From Chryseobacterium wanjuense (GTDB lineage Bacteria; Bacteroidota; Bacteroidia; Flavobacteriales; Weeksellaceae), in NCBI RefSeq assembly GCF_900111495.1, contig NZ_FOIU01000001.1:1426001-1490000 (forward strand): a stretch of 64,000 nt of DNA, in the 5' to 3' direction. The notes beneath the pieces are model-generated. The model was not told the DNA's origin. It ran no database searches and saw only the letters and a program-made list of their open reading frames with translations. The position numbers and the translations under genes were made by a program. Shown here piece after piece: positions 25,199 to 34,739 of the stretch; the stretch's first letter is position 1; every line of letters starts with the position of its first letter.

Positions 25199-26362
25199 CT
25201 ACCCTATTTTTCTTGTCACTTTTTCAATGATAGAACTTAGATCATCGTTGTTGACTTCTTTCTTCATGTCAGCGATTTTTAAAAATTCCTGATACAGAAA
25301 ATCGAGCTCGTTTTTAGTAACATCAAAACCGATATGCTTGAATCTGTATGCTAAAGCAGAACGTCCGCTTCTCGCTGTCAATACAATCGTAGAAGCATTT
25401 ACACCCACTTCTTCAGGATCGATAATTTCGTACGTTTCCCTGTTTTTGATCACGCCGTCCTGATGTATTCCTGAGCTGTGCGCAAAGGCATTGGCTCCGA
25501 CAATCGCTTTATTTGGCTGAACGGGCATTCCCATAAGATCAGAAACCAAAATGCTCATAGAATTGAGCATTCTGGAATTGATATCAGTATATAATTGTAG
25601 ATTTCTGTGTTGTTTTAAAATCATCACGACCTCTTCCAAAGCGGTGTTTCCGGCTCTTTCTCCAAGTCCGTTGATGGTGCATTCTATTTGTCTGGCTCCG
25701 TTGATCACGCCGGAAATGGAGTTTGCAGTTGCCAATCCCAAATCATTGTGGCAATGACAAGACAGAATAGCCTTGTCAATGCCGCTGACATTTTCTCTCA
25801 AATATTTTATTTTTTCGCCATATTCTTCAGGCAGGCAATATCCGGTTGTATCAGGGATGTTCAGGACAGTGGCGCCGGCTTTGATAACTTCTTCACAGAC
25901 TCTCGCCAAATATTCATTGTCCGTTCTTCCTGCATCTTCTGCGTAGAATTCTACGTCTTCAACGAATGTTTTTGCGTATTTAACGGCTTGAACCGCACGC
26001 TCAATGATATCTTCTCTGTTTGAATTGAATTTATATTTTATATGTGAATCTGATGTTCCGATTCCCGTATGGATTCGTGGTCTTTTGGCGTATCTTAATG
26101 CTTCTGCAGCGGTGTCTATGTCTTTCTGATTGGCTCTCGTTAAGCCACAAACTTTTGCATTTTTTACTAATTTTGAAATTTCCGAAACAGAATGAAAATC
26201 TCCCGGACTTGAAATCGGGAAACCGGCTTCAATAACATCCACTCCGAGTTCATCGAGCTTTTCTGCAATGATCAATTTTTGTTCTGTATTCAATTTACAA
26301 CCCGGAACCTGTTCTCCATCACGCAGCGTGGTATCAAAAATTTCAATTTTTTCGGATTTCAT
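25199..26362 (-). CDS. leuA: 2-isopropylmalate synthase, short form
   Basis: 387 residues. Condenses 2-ketoisovalerate and acetyl-CoA; first leucine-specific step. The TIM-barrel signatures [17 protein letters not shown] and the metal motif [13 protein letters not shown] are present, with [12 protein letters not shown] in the linker region. The protein ends near residue 387, so the C-terminal leucine-binding regulatory domain of the 500-plus residue bacterial enzymes is absent. A related homocitrate or citramalate synthase is an alternative, but the leuCDB neighbours favour LeuA. Confidence 0.9.
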   Translation of the reverse strand: MKSEKIEIFDTTLRDGEQVPGCKLNTEQKLIIAEKLDELGVDVIEAGFPISSPGDFHSVSEISKLVKNAKVCGLTRANQKDIDTAAEALRYAKRPRIHTGIGTSDSHIKYKFNSNREDIIERAVQAVKYAKTFVEDVEFYAEDAGRTDNEYLARVCEEVIKAGATVLNIPDTTGYCLPEEYGEKIKYLRENVSGIDKAILSCHCHNDLGLATANSISGVINGARQIECTINGLGERAGNTALEEVVMILKQHRNLQLYTDINSRMLNSMSILVSDLMGMPVQPNKAIVGANAFAHSSGIHQDGVIKNRETYEIIDPEEVGVNASTIVLTARSGRSALAYRFKHIGFDVTKNELDFLYQEFLKIADMKKEVNNDDLSSIIEKVTRKIG

Positions 26363-26388
26363 AATGAAGTTTTTACTTAATTTTGATT

Positions 26389-26396
26389 CAAAACTA
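26389..26396 (-). promoter_or_regulatory. -7 element of leuA
   Basis: TAGTTTTG on the minus strand gives a leader of about 20 bases, too short for an attenuator. Confidence 0.5.
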
Positions 26397-26509
26397 GAAA
26401 GTTGAATTGTTTTTTAATTTTCATTTTTCTTAAAAATTACAATACTCAAAATGTTGATTTTTGATTTTATGTAATTGATAATCAAATTTTTAAATTCTAT
26501 AAATTTACA

Positions 26510-28054
26510 ATGGCAGAATTGCAGAAAGATTTTTTATTTGTACTGATCAAGTCATTAACAACCTCCGAAAAAAGGCAATTCAAGTTGTATGTAAACCGTC
26601 TCGGAATAAATGTAGATGCCAAATTTCTCCTACTCTTTTCAGAAATGGATAAGATGAAAGAATATGATGAAAATATTATTCTTGACAAGAAAATTTCTAC
26701 GAAACAGCAATTATCCAATTTGAAAGCGCATCTTTATAAACAAATTTTGGTGAGTTTAAGAATGAATCCGAGTCATCAGAATTATAGAATACAATTACGT
26801 GAACAACTCGATTTTGCGAATATTTTATATCAAAAAGGGTTGTATAAACAGGCTTTAAAAATTTTAGATAAAACCAAGCATGCAGCGTTAGATTTAGATG
26901 AAAAAAGTATTGCTTCGGAAATTATTGACCTTGAAAAAGTAATTGAATCACAATTTATTACGCGAAGTATCGAAGGTCGCGCCGATGAATTAATTAACCA
27001 ATCTACAGAAATCAGCAAGCAAAATCATTATGCAACCGAATTATCCAATCTTTCGCTGAAATTATATAGTGAAATGCTGACGCACGGATATGTAAAAAAT
27101 GATGAAGACAGAGCCGAAATCATGGAAATTTTTAATGCCCAGATTCAGAAAATTAACTTTGAAAAACTGAATTTTACGGAGAAATTATGGTATTTCAAAG
27201 CCCATGTCTGGAAAAATCAGCTGCTTCAGGAATATAAATATACATTAAAGTATGCTTTTCAGTGGGTGGATTTATTTCACAAAAATCCTGAAATGATTGT
27301 AAGCCATCCCGTTTGGTATATCAAAGGGAATACGTACCTGTTGAAAATCCTTTTCCTCTATGGAAATATTGATATTCTGGAAGATAGTTTTAAACAATTT
27401 AATGAAACGGTTTCAGATTCAAGTTTTACTCAAAATGAAAATATACAATCGCTTGTTTTTCTGACACATTATAATACTTTAATGAATATTCATTTTGTGA
27501 AAGGAGAATTTTTTTCCGGGACGAAATTAATTCCTGAGATAGAATTGAAAATGGAAAAACTCCGGGATAAAATTGATGACCACCATTTTATGATTCTTTA
27601 CCTGAAAATGGCAGCCATGTTTTTTGGAAGTAAAAAATTTAAAGAATCTGTCCAGTATTCCCGGAAAGTCATTGAATCCAAAGGAAATGTACAGGAAGAT
27701 TTGCTGTTTCACACGAGAATTCTGATTTTAATGGCAAAACATGAATCGGGGAATGATGAAGATTATGACGAGTTTATCAAAACAACGCTGAAGTTTGCGA
27801 GAAAAATGAAAAAGCCTGATGAGTTTCATTTTGAAAGCATCACATTTTTCAAAAACCTCAATAATCTGACGCCGGATAAGCAGGTGGAAGCTTTCAAAGA
27901 ATTTGATAAAAAGCTTGAAATTTTTTCCGGAAACGAGTACTACAGAAGATCATTATTGTACATCGATATTCACGGTTGGGTAAAATCTAAGGTGAGAAAT
28001 GTTGATGTAATTGAAATTATAAAAGAAAAAGTTCGATATAAGAGAAAGAATTAA
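26510..28054 (+). CDS. conserved helical-repeat protein of unknown function
   Basis: 514 residues, no signal peptide, rich in Lys, Leu and Glu, predicted almost wholly helical. Stretches such as YQKGLYKQALKILDKTKHAAL and ESVQYSRKVIESKGNVQEDLL look like tetratricopeptide hairpins, though degenerate. The first 60 residues (LTTSEKRQFKLYVNRLG) form a distinct conserved start. I recognise it as a widespread Flavobacteriia hypothetical protein but not its function. Divergent from leuA, followed by thrS on the same strand. Confidence 0.75.
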   Translation: MAELQKDFLFVLIKSLTTSEKRQFKLYVNRLGINVDAKFLLLFSEMDKMKEYDENIILDKKISTKQQLSNLKAHLYKQILVSLRMNPSHQNYRIQLREQLDFANILYQKGLYKQALKILDKTKHAALDLDEKSIASEIIDLEKVIESQFITRSIEGRADELINQSTEISKQNHYATELSNLSLKLYSEMLTHGYVKNDEDRAEIMEIFNAQIQKINFEKLNFTEKLWYFKAHVWKNQLLQEYKYTLKYAFQWVDLFHKNPEMIVSHPVWYIKGNTYLLKILFLYGNIDILEDSFKQFNETVSDSSFTQNENIQSLVFLTHYNTLMNIHFVKGEFFSGTKLIPEIELKMEKLRDKIDDHHFMILYLKMAAMFFGSKKFKESVQYSRKVIESKGNVQEDLLFHTRILILMAKHESGNDEDYDEFIKTTLKFARKMKKPDEFHFESITFFKNLNNLTPDKQVEAFKEFDKKLEIFSGNEYYRRSLLYIDIHGWVKSKVRNVDVIEIIKEKVRYKRKN

Positions 28055-28181
28055 AAATTTTAACTCATTTGTAATGAATGCTTTGAAATTTTCTTAATTA
28101 TTAAAAACAAATTTTATTGGCAATTCGTATTAAATCTTATCTATAGGAAGCATAGATGTAGTTTTTTATCTAAAAATTCCG

Positions 28182-28189
28182 TATTTTTG
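28182..28189 (+). promoter_or_regulatory. -7 element of thrS
   Basis: TATTTTTG, 25 bases before the thrS ATG. The short leader leaves no room for a T-box or operator loop. Confidence 0.55.
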
Positions 28190-28213
28190 CATTTTAAAAT
28201 TTCTTAGTAAACA

Positions 28214-30133
28214 ATGATAAAAATTACACTTCCAGACAATAGCGTCAAAGAATTCGAGGCGGGAGTTACTCCGCTAGATGTGGCAAAATCTATAAGCGAG
28301 GGATTGGCTAGAAATACCATTTCCGCAGTTGTAAATGACAAACAAGTAGAGACGACCACACCTATAACCACGGATTCTACGGTACAGTTATTGACATGGA
28401 ATGATGATCTTGGAAAGAAAGCTTTCTGGCACTCTTCTGCCCACCTTTTGGCGCAGGCTATCCTTGAGTTTTATCCTAATGCTAAGTTGACCATCGGTCC
28501 TGCTATCGAAAGCGGATTCTACTATGACGTAGATTTCGGCGACGAAAGTTTATCTGAAAAAGACTTCGAAAAAATTGAGAAAAAAGTATTGGAAAATGCT
28601 AAAAAAGCTTCAACTTTTTCATTATACCCTGTTTCTAAGGAAGAGGCGTTGAAAGTATATGCAGATAATCCTTATAAAGTAGAACTGATCTCTAATCTTA
28701 ATGACGGAGAAATCACTTTTGTGACTCACGATGATTTCACAGATCTTTGTCGTGGAGGACACATTCCAAATACGAGTATTGTAAAGGCGGTTAAGATTTT
28801 AAATGCAGCCGGAGCATACTGGAGAGGAAACGAAAAAAATCCTCAATTAACGAGAGTTTACGGTATTTCTTTTCCTAAACAGAAAGATTTATCAGAATAT
28901 CTTGAAAGATTAGAAGAAGCAAAAAGAAGAGACCACAGAAAACTAGGTAAAGAACTTGGGATTTTTGCATTCTCTGAAAAAGTAGGTGCCGGTTTACCAC
29001 TTTGGTTGCCAAAAGGAACTGCTTTGAGAAGAAAATTAGAAAATTTCCTTTCTGCAGCTCAGAAAAAAGGAGGTTATGAATTTGTAATGACGCCTCACAT
29101 CGGGGCAAAAGAATTGTATGTAACTTCAGGACACTGGGATAAATACGGAGCAGACAGCTTCCAGCCGATCAAAACTCCGAATGAAGGAGAAGAATTTATG
29201 CTGAAGCCGATGAACTGCCCTCACCACTGTGAAATTTACAAAACTTCACAATGGAGCTACAGAGATTTGCCGAAAAGATATGCAGAATTCGGAACTGTGT
29301 ACAGATATGAGCAAAGCGGAGAGCTTCACGGTTTGACAAGAGTTCGTGGATTTACTCAGGACGACGCCCACCTTTTCTGTACTCCGGATCAGCTATTGGG
29401 AGAATTTGAAGCGGTAATCGATCTTGTATTGTACGTTTTCAAATCTTTAGGTTTTGAAGATTTTGTGACTCAGGTTTCGTTGAGAGATCCTGATAACAGA
29501 GAAAAATATATCGGTTCTGATGAGAACTGGGAAAAAGCGGAAAACGCGATCATCACAGCAGCAAAAAACAAAAATCTGACAACGGTTATTGAATATGGTG
29601 AAGCGGCATTCTACGGTCCGAAACTGGATTTCATGGTGAAAGACGCCTTAGGTAGAAAATGGCAGCTTGGAACTATCCAGGTTGATTATAATTTGCCGGA
29701 AAGATTCGACCTTCACTATATCGGAAACGATAATGAAAAACACAGACCGGTAATGATCCACAGAGCGCCGTTTGGTTCTATGGAGCGTTTTATCGCGATT
29801 TTGCTTGAAAATACTGCGGGAGATTTCCCACTGTGGTTGAGCCCGGATCAGTTTATCATTCTTCCGATCAGTGAAAAATATGTAGATTATGCTAAAAAAG
29901 TTTCACAATTTTTAGAAAATCACGATATTAGCGGTCAGATTGATGACAGAAACGAAAAGACAGGGAAAAAGATCCGTGATGCGGAATTGAACAAGATCCC
30001 ATTCATGCTGGTTGTAGGTGAAAATGAAGAAAAAGACGGCACAATTTCTGTAAGAAGACGTGGCGAAGGAGATCTTGGAGTGATGAATATGGAAGATTTT
30101 GTAGCTTACTTTAAGAAAGAAGCAGCAATATAA
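28214..30133 (+). CDS. thrS: threonyl-tRNA synthetase
   Basis: 639 residues, full length. TGS domain 1-62 ([18 protein letters not shown]), editing domain with [11 protein letters not shown], then the class II core with motif 2 region and the zinc site residues in [26 protein letters not shown] and a His in [13 protein letters not shown], and the anticodon-binding domain from about 540 ([16 protein letters not shown]). Charges tRNA-Thr in the cytoplasm. It is followed by infC, the widely conserved thrS-infC order. Confidence 0.97.
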   Translation: MIKITLPDNSVKEFEAGVTPLDVAKSISEGLARNTISAVVNDKQVETTTPITTDSTVQLLTWNDDLGKKAFWHSSAHLLAQAILEFYPNAKLTIGPAIESGFYYDVDFGDESLSEKDFEKIEKKVLENAKKASTFSLYPVSKEEALKVYADNPYKVELISNLNDGEITFVTHDDFTDLCRGGHIPNTSIVKAVKILNAAGAYWRGNEKNPQLTRVYGISFPKQKDLSEYLERLEEAKRRDHRKLGKELGIFAFSEKVGAGLPLWLPKGTALRRKLENFLSAAQKKGGYEFVMTPHIGAKELYVTSGHWDKYGADSFQPIKTPNEGEEFMLKPMNCPHHCEIYKTSQWSYRDLPKRYAEFGTVYRYEQSGELHGLTRVRGFTQDDAHLFCTPDQLLGEFEAVIDLVLYVFKSLGFEDFVTQVSLRDPDNREKYIGSDENWEKAENAIITAAKNKNLTTVIEYGEAAFYGPKLDFMVKDALGRKWQLGTIQVDYNLPERFDLHYIGNDNEKHRPVMIHRAPFGSMERFIAILLENTAGDFPLWLSPDQFIILPISEKYVDYAKKVSQFLENHDISGQIDDRNEKTGKKIRDAELNKIPFMLVVGENEEKDGTISVRRRGEGDLGVMNMEDFVAYFKKEAAI

Positions 30134-30240
30134 AATGATATTTAAAAATTAAAGATTTGAAAATTTTAAAGCAATTAATCTTTTGATCTTAATTTTTTTA
30201 ATAATAAAATTTAGTAATTAACCAATAAAATTATAATACA

Positions 30241-30801
30241 ATAGCACAAAGATTTAACAACAGGGGCCCACAGAGACGTCCGCAACAGGAGGACGCTCAC
30301 ATGATTAACGAAAAAATTCGAGTAAGAGAAATTCGTTTGGTGGGAGACAACGTAGAGCCGGGAGTATATCCGATTGACAAAGCAAGACAAATTGCTGAAG
30401 AACAGGAATTGGATCTGGTAGTAATTTCCGATAAGGCTGAACCGTTCATTGCGAGAATATTAGACTATAAAAAGTTCTTATACGAGCAAAAGAAAAAGCA
30501 AAAGGAACTAAAAGCTAAACAAGTAAAAGTGGTGGTAAAGGAGATCCGTTTCGGGCCTCAGACCGATGAGCACGATTACGAGTTTAAGAAAAAGCACGCT
30601 GAAAAGTTCCTTGAAGAAGGTTCAAAATTAAAAACCTACGTATTTTTTAAAGGACGTTCTATTATCTTTAAAGATCAGGGAGAGATTTTGCTTCTAAAAC
30701 TGGCTCAGGAACTGGAGCATGTTGGAAAAGTAGACCAGCTTCCTAAACTTGAAGGAAAGAGAATGATTATGATGATGAGTCCTAAAAAACCTGCTAAATA
30801 A
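30241..30801 (+). CDS. infC: translation initiation factor IF-3, probable AUA start
   Basis: IF-3 binds the 30S subunit and rejects wrong start codons. The ATG at 30301 gives only 166 residues beginning [16 protein letters not shown]. The frame is open upstream to a stop at 30226 and encodes [19 protein letters not shown], a basic extension typical of IF-3 proteins, with no ATG, GTG or TTG; the only plausible initiator is ATA at 30241, giving 186 residues. Rare initiation codons in infC are known to let IF-3 repress itself. Core motifs [19 protein letters not shown] and [13 protein letters not shown] are present. A terminator follows directly. Confidence 0.8.
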   Translation: MAQRFNNRGPQRRPQQEDAHMINEKIRVREIRLVGDNVEPGVYPIDKARQIAEEQELDLVVISDKAEPFIARILDYKKFLYEQKKKQKELKAKQVKVVVKEIRFGPQTDEHDYEFKKKHAEKFLEEGSKLKTYVFFKGRSIIFKDQGEILLLKLAQELEHVGKVDQLPKLEGKRMIMMMSPKKPAK

Positions 30802-30838
30802 TCAACAGACAGATCATAAAGATCTGATTAAGAATAGT

Positions 30839-30868
30839 AAACCTCAAAGCAATTTGAGGTTTTTTTGT
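30839..30868 (+). terminator. terminator of thrS-infC
   Basis: AAACCTCAAA pairs with TTTGAGGTTT, then a run of T. Confidence 0.9.
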
Positions 30869-30901
30869 TTTAAAGCCGTTAAAGAAAGTATTAAAGAAGA
30901 A

Positions 30902-31115
30902 TATTACCCATTACTCATTATTTATTACTTATTACTCATTTTCAGGAGCTATTTCCAGCTATCCACTCTTACTCCTCACGCCAGTGCTTTCCATCTCCCA
31001 ACCCTCCAACTCTCCTACCCAAGTTGCGGGGTAACCGTTTCTATCTGGGCTAGGAACTTGCGACCGGAAAGGAATTACAAATTGTGAAATCTAAATGCGA
31101 ATTGTGAATCGTCAA
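30902..31115. repeat. mixed heptad tracts and degenerate hairpin element
   Basis: Heptads such as TATTACT and CATTACT run at 30902-30943; a second set (TCTCCCA, ACCCTCC) runs to about 31024; a third (ATTGTGA, AATCTAA) covers 31074-31115. Between them are remnants of the hairpin family (GGAGCTATTTCCAGCT at about 30944 and reverse complement of CCTAGCCCAGATAGAAACGG near 31036-31054). At 31131-31145 there is one AAACCTGTTAGGTTT unit. No gene is supported from 30869 to 31418. Confidence 0.7.
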
Positions 31116-31352
31116 TTATTGCGCTGAAAAAAACCTGTTAGGTTTGAATCTCTTCAAACAAGAAAACAAGGGAAGTAAATATTTTTAAGATTTTTCATTT
31201 TTCATGTCACGGAAATCAGTGAAATTGGCTCATTAATTAAATTAGTTTAATCAATTATTAAAATTTGTTTATTATTTTCCATAAATTTATAATACTTATT
31301 AAATATTTATTAAAATTTAACCTAGATCAAGATTATGGTGAAAATTTTACTA

Positions 31353-31360
31353 TAAATTTG
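31353..31360 (+). promoter_or_regulatory. -7 element of the alpha/beta hydrolase gene
   Basis: TAAATTTG, 58 bases before the ATG. Confidence 0.5.
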
Positions 31361-31418
31361 CTTTAGAAATAAGAAAGGAACCTTATTCAAATCATCAACA
31401 AATTAAAACAATACAACA

Positions 31419-32240
31419 ATGAGCACACTTAAATTAAAAGACGGAACTGAAATTTATTACAAAGATTGGGGAACAGGACAACCTATCGTATTTCATCACG
31501 GATGGCCTTTATCTGCTGACGATTGGGATGCTCAGATGATATTCTTCGTTCAGCAGGGATATAGAGTAATTGCTCACGACAGAAGAGGTCACGGACGTTC
31601 CAGCCAGACAACGAGCGGACATGAAATGGAAACCTATGCAGCAGACGTAGCGGAACTTACTGAATTTTTAGATTTAAAAGACGCGATCCACGTAGGACAT
31701 TCTACAGGTGGTGGTGAAGTAATCCGTTATGTAAATAAATACGGTAAAAACAGAGTTGCGAAAGCTGTTTTAATAAGCGCTGTTCCGCCTGTAATGGTGA
31801 AAAGTGAAACCAATCCCGATGGTGTGCCTATTGAAATCTTCAACGATATCAGAAACCAGACGATGAATAACAGACAACAGTTTTATATTGATCTTACTTT
31901 CCCTTTTTACGGTTACAACAGAGAAGGTGCTGAAATAAAAGAAGGTGTACAGAGAAACTGGTGGAGACAAGGGATGATGGGAAGTATTCTTGCTCATTAT
32001 GAGTGTGTAAAAGCATTTTCAGAAACTGATTTTATAGAAGATTTGAAAGCTGTGGATGTTCCTGTTTTGGTGCTTCATGGAGAAGATGACCAGATAGTTC
32101 CTTACCAAAACGCAGCATTGAAATCAGCTAAGTTGTTGAAAAACGGTAAGTTGATCACTTATCCGGGTTTCCCCCACGGAATGCCGACAACTCATGCAGA
32201 TGTTATCAATAAAGATCTTTTGGAATTTTTTAAATCATAA
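31419..32240 (+). CDS. alpha/beta hydrolase, non-heme chloroperoxidase/esterase type
   Basis: 273 residues. Nucleophile elbow GHSTGGGEV (Ser about 97), oxyanion region HHGWPLSADDW, acid Asp in VLHGEDDQIVP and His in GFPHGMPTTHAD. The whole length and the segment AHDRRGHGRSSQTTSG match cofactor-free haloperoxidase/aryl esterase enzymes; the physiological reaction is probably ester or lactone hydrolysis. No signal peptide, so cytoplasmic. It stands alone, with its own promoter and terminator, between infC and rpmI. Confidence 0.85.
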   Translation: MSTLKLKDGTEIYYKDWGTGQPIVFHHGWPLSADDWDAQMIFFVQQGYRVIAHDRRGHGRSSQTTSGHEMETYAADVAELTEFLDLKDAIHVGHSTGGGEVIRYVNKYGKNRVAKAVLISAVPPVMVKSETNPDGVPIEIFNDIRNQTMNNRQQFYIDLTFPFYGYNREGAEIKEGVQRNWWRQGMMGSILAHYECVKAFSETDFIEDLKAVDVPVLVLHGEDDQIVPYQNAALKSAKLLKNGKLITYPGFPHGMPTTHADVINKDLLEFFKS

Positions 32241-32263
32241 TTTTTCCTACGCATATTAAAGAA

Positions 32264-32300
32264 AGACTACAATCGGAATTTTCGGTTGTAGTTTTTGTTT
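32264..32300 (+). terminator. terminator of the hydrolase gene
   Basis: ACTACAATCGGA pairs with TCGGTTGTAGT through G-U pairs, then TTTTTG. Confidence 0.8.
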
Positions 32301-32331
32301 ATATAAGTTATTCATTTGTTTCGCGTGCATT

Positions 32332-32397
32332 TTGTCATGCTGAAAGTATGTAAGCAACGTTTGAAGTATAACTGTCGAGATGCTTTCAGTATGACAA
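32332..32397. repeat. imperfect inverted repeat of the TGTCATGCTGA family
   Basis: Arms TTGTCATGCTGAAAG and CTTTCAGTATGACAA, 15 bases with one mismatch, flank a 36-base loop. Related in arm sequence to the element at 59551-59647. Confidence 0.65.
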
Positions 32398-32422
32398 TTT
32401 TGTGAAAAATTGAATTATCGAC

Positions 32423-32523
32423 TTCCACCCTAGCCCCGATTGTAACGACATCCTTTTGGGTTGCGGCCGGAGCAAAGCGGAGGCCGTAACCCAAAAGATA
32501 CAGAGGAAAGCGGGAAATAGCTA
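32423..32523. repeat. hairpin repeat element, full copy
   Basis: A 16-base stem (CTTTTGGGTTGCGGCC, 32453-32468, with 32482-32497; one G-T pair) sits between conserved flanks CCTAGCCCCGATTGTAACG and GGAAAGCGGGAAATAGCT. The copy at 23548-23627 is in the opposite orientation, and a decayed one lies at 30944-31054. The family is common in Flavobacteriia intergenic DNA as I recall; function unknown. Confidence 0.75.
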
Positions 32524-32555
32524 CAAATAAAAAGGTTAAAATTAATAACTTTTAA

Positions 32556-32597
32556 AACCTCCGTCATCCAACTTCCCTCTTCCATCCAAAAAATTAC
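32556..32597. repeat. 7-nt-periodic tract upstream of rpmI
   Basis: Six heptads in register, such as GTCATCC and AACTTCC. Confidence 0.65.
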
Positions 32598-32620
32598 TTT
32601 CAACTCTCAGTTTTTTTCCG

Positions 32621-32628
32621 TAATTTTG
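32621..32628 (+). promoter_or_regulatory. -7 element of rpmI-rplT
   Basis: TAATTTTG; the leader to the rpmI ATG is about 70 bases. Confidence 0.55.
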
Positions 32629-32703
32629 CAAACTATTATTCCTAAAAATGTTTGGGAAAATAGCCAAGACAGATATTGATAACAAATAATAAAAAGCAAA
32701 ACA

Positions 32704-32901
32704 ATGCCAAAATTAAAAACGAAATCAGGTGCTAAAAAGCGTTTTGCTCTTACTGGTTCTGGTAAGATCAAAAGAAAAAATGCTTACAAAAGCCACATCT
32801 TAACTAAAAAAGAAACTAAGCAGAAGAGAAATCTTACTACTACTTCTTATGTAGCTAAAGTGGACGAAAAAAGTGTTCAACGTCAATTAGCAATTAAGTA
32901 G
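32704..32901 (+). CDS. rpmI: 50S ribosomal protein L35
   Basis: 65 residues, standard length, highly basic: [33 protein letters not shown] is the L35 signature. It is expressed with rplT 122 bases downstream. In many bacteria the order is infC-rpmI-rplT; here a hydrolase gene and repeats lie between infC and rpmI and a new promoter precedes rpmI. Confidence 0.97.
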   Translation: MPKLKTKSGAKKRFALTGSGKIKRKNAYKSHILTKKETKQKRNLTTTSYVAKVDEKSVQRQLAIK

Positions 32902-33023
32902 TTTTTATAAATCTATATTCGGTTTATAAGAATTCAAAACAAATTCAAAATTTTAACCCTGAAATGGAGCAGCTAAGTACAATGAAACAGTTTGTCGCAC
33001 ATTTCAAAAAAACAATTTAAATT

Positions 33024-33368
33024 ATGCCAAGATCAGTAAATGCCGTAGCTTCAAGAGCTCGCAGAAAGAAAATTTTTAAGCAAGCTAAAGGTTTTTTCGG
33101 TAGAAGAAAGAACGTTTGGACTGTAGCTAAAAACGCGGTAGAAAAAGCAATGCAATATGCTTACCGTGGTAGAAAAGAGAAGAAAAGAAACTTCAGAGCA
33201 CTTTGGATCACTCGTATCAACGCGGGAACCAGAGAGCACGGAATGTCTTACTCTCAGTTTATGGGAGCTCTTAAAAAGAACAACATCGAACTAAACAGAA
33301 AAGTTTTAGCAGATTTAGCAATGAATCACCCTGAAGCTTTCAAAGCTGTTGTAGATCAAGTAAAATAA
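33024..33368 (+). CDS. rplT: 50S ribosomal protein L20
   Basis: 114 residues. The basic N-terminal arm [32 protein letters not shown] and the globular C-terminal part [23 protein letters not shown] are typical of L20, which binds 23S rRNA early in 50S assembly. In other bacteria L20 represses its own operon by binding the rpmI leader; no clear mimic was seen here. A terminator follows. Confidence 0.97.
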   Translation: MPRSVNAVASRARRKKIFKQAKGFFGRRKNVWTVAKNAVEKAMQYAYRGRKEKKRNFRALWITRINAGTREHGMSYSQFMGALKKNNIELNRKVLADLAMNHPEAFKAVVDQVK

Positions 33369-33395
33369 TAAATGTAGAATTTTTGTTATCAATAT

Positions 33396-33427
33396 AAATC
33401 CTGAGTTTTTTGCTCAGGATTTTTTTA
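33396..33427 (+). terminator. terminator of rpmI-rplT
   Basis: ATCCTGAG pairs with CTCAGGAT, then seven T. The same stem recurs at 34672-34692. Confidence 0.9.
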
Positions 33428-33432
33428 TTATA

Positions 33433-33440
33433 TACATTTG
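33433..33440 (+). promoter_or_regulatory. -7 element of M28 peptidase copy 1
   Basis: TACATTTG. It overlaps the upstream in-frame TTG at 33438, which therefore cannot be the translation start; the GTG at 33477 is. Confidence 0.6.
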
Positions 33441-33476
33441 CTAATAATTATTGATTATATAAAATTTTCTTTAAAA

Positions 33477-34649
33477 GTGAAAAAATTAACTACTCTTCTA
33501 CTCTTTTCATTAGCAACTTATGGCTTTCAGGCTCAAAGCTTTATTCAGGCTTACCAAAACAGAGCCAATATGGTTTCTCAGACCAATATCACGACCATAT
33601 TGCAGGAATTTGAAATTCTTGGCGTGAAAACCACCGGTTCTGCCGCTAATACCAATGCACTAAACTGGTTGAAGGCAAAATATCAGTCTTACGGATATAC
33701 AGCAGGTCAGATCACGGAAGATCCTTTTACTTTTGGAGGTAATATAAGCTCTAAAAATCTGGTGATAACGAAAACAGGAACCGTTTATCCTAATACTTAC
33801 GTCATCATCTGCGGACATTATGATACAATAAATGGCCCCGGTGTAAGTGACAATGGAAGCGGAACTTCAATTATTCTGGAAGCAGCGAGAATTTTAAAAG
33901 ATATCCCAACAGAATATTCGATTAAATTCATTCATTTTTCAGGAGAAGAACAAGGTTTACAGGGAAGCGCGCATTATGCGGATAATGTTGTTTTTCAAAA
34001 TAATGTTCGTCTGTTGAATGTGAAGCTGGTCATTAATATCGATCAGGTTGGCGGTAAAATCGGGAATACCAATAATGCGATCAAGTGTGAAAGTGACCAA
34101 GCCGGATTATCGGGAAATAATGCTCAGTCTCTGACATTTACACAACAACTGGCAACTTGCACGACACTTTATTCTCCGCTTCAGACGGTGATGTCTAACG
34201 CTTACTCGTCCGATTACGTCCCTTTCGAGCAAAATGGTGATATCATTACCGGTTTTTATGAAAATGTAAGAAGCTATAATGAACACACATCGAATGATAC
34301 TTTTGCAAACGTAGATCCGACTTATGTATTTAACGTTGGTAAAGCTGCAGTTGGAGCATTACAGCATTTTGCCGTTGCCACAAGTGTTTTAGGAACCAAT
34401 GAAACGGTTGCAAATACTTTGGAATCCGTAAGAGTTTATCCTAATCCGGCCAAAGATATTCTAAATGTTGAACTTCCAAAGGATATTAAAAACTTCAGTT
34501 TGGAGATCACAGACCTTAACGGACGTTTAGTTTTAAACAAAGAAAATGAAACAAAAATTAATGTTTCAGGATTAACTAACGGCGCTTATCTATGCACAAT
34601 TAAAGCCAATGATAAAACTGCCGTAAGGAAAATTATTATAGGAAAATAA
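33477..34649 (+). CDS. secreted M28-family peptidase with T9SS tag, copy 1
   Basis: 390 residues from a GTG start that aligns with the ATG of copy 2 (MKKLTTLLLFSLATYGFQAQ signal peptide). The zinc ligands of the M28 aminopeptidase fold are visible: His/Asp in CGHYDTINGPGVSDNGSG, Glu-Glu in FSGEEQGLQGS, Asp in INIDQVGG and His in SYNEHTSNDT. The C-terminus is a T9SS sorting domain (RVYPNPAKDILNVELP, NGAYLCTI, VRKIIIGK). Expected outside the cell, releasing N-terminal amino acids from peptides. Confidence 0.88.
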   Translation: MKKLTTLLLFSLATYGFQAQSFIQAYQNRANMVSQTNITTILQEFEILGVKTTGSAANTNALNWLKAKYQSYGYTAGQITEDPFTFGGNISSKNLVITKTGTVYPNTYVIICGHYDTINGPGVSDNGSGTSIILEAARILKDIPTEYSIKFIHFSGEEQGLQGSAHYADNVVFQNNVRLLNVKLVINIDQVGGKIGNTNNAIKCESDQAGLSGNNAQSLTFTQQLATCTTLYSPLQTVMSNAYSSDYVPFEQNGDIITGFYENVRSYNEHTSNDTFANVDPTYVFNVGKAAVGALQHFAVATSVLGTNETVANTLESVRVYPNPAKDILNVELPKDIKNFSLEITDLNGRLVLNKENETKINVSGLTNGAYLCTIKANDKTAVRKIIIGK

Positions 34650-34669
34650 ATTTAAAATTTTAAATATTG

Positions 34670-34699
34670 AAATCCTGAGCAATACTCAGGATTTTTTTT
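34670..34699 (+). terminator. terminator of M28 peptidase copy 1
   Basis: ATCCTGAG pairs with CTCAGGAT, then eight T; stem identical to the rplT terminator. Confidence 0.9.
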
Positions 34700-34706
34700 A
34701 TATTTG
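34699..34706 (+). promoter_or_regulatory. -7 element of M28 peptidase copy 2
   Basis: TATATTTG, directly after the terminator T-run; ATG 34 bases downstream. Confidence 0.6.
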
Positions 34707-34739
34707 CAGATTACAAAAATTTAACAAAAAGCAACACAA

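Noticed and set aside
26363..26509. Leucine leader peptide or T-box before leuA
   Set aside because: The only -7 element leaves about 20 bases of leader, and no Leu-rich short frame or terminator hairpin was found.
30854..31087. 77-residue plus-strand frame after infC
   Set aside because: Starts in a terminator and crosses heptad tracts.
32312..32494. 60-residue minus-strand frame
   Set aside because: Lies within an inverted repeat and the hairpin element; no promoter or family match.
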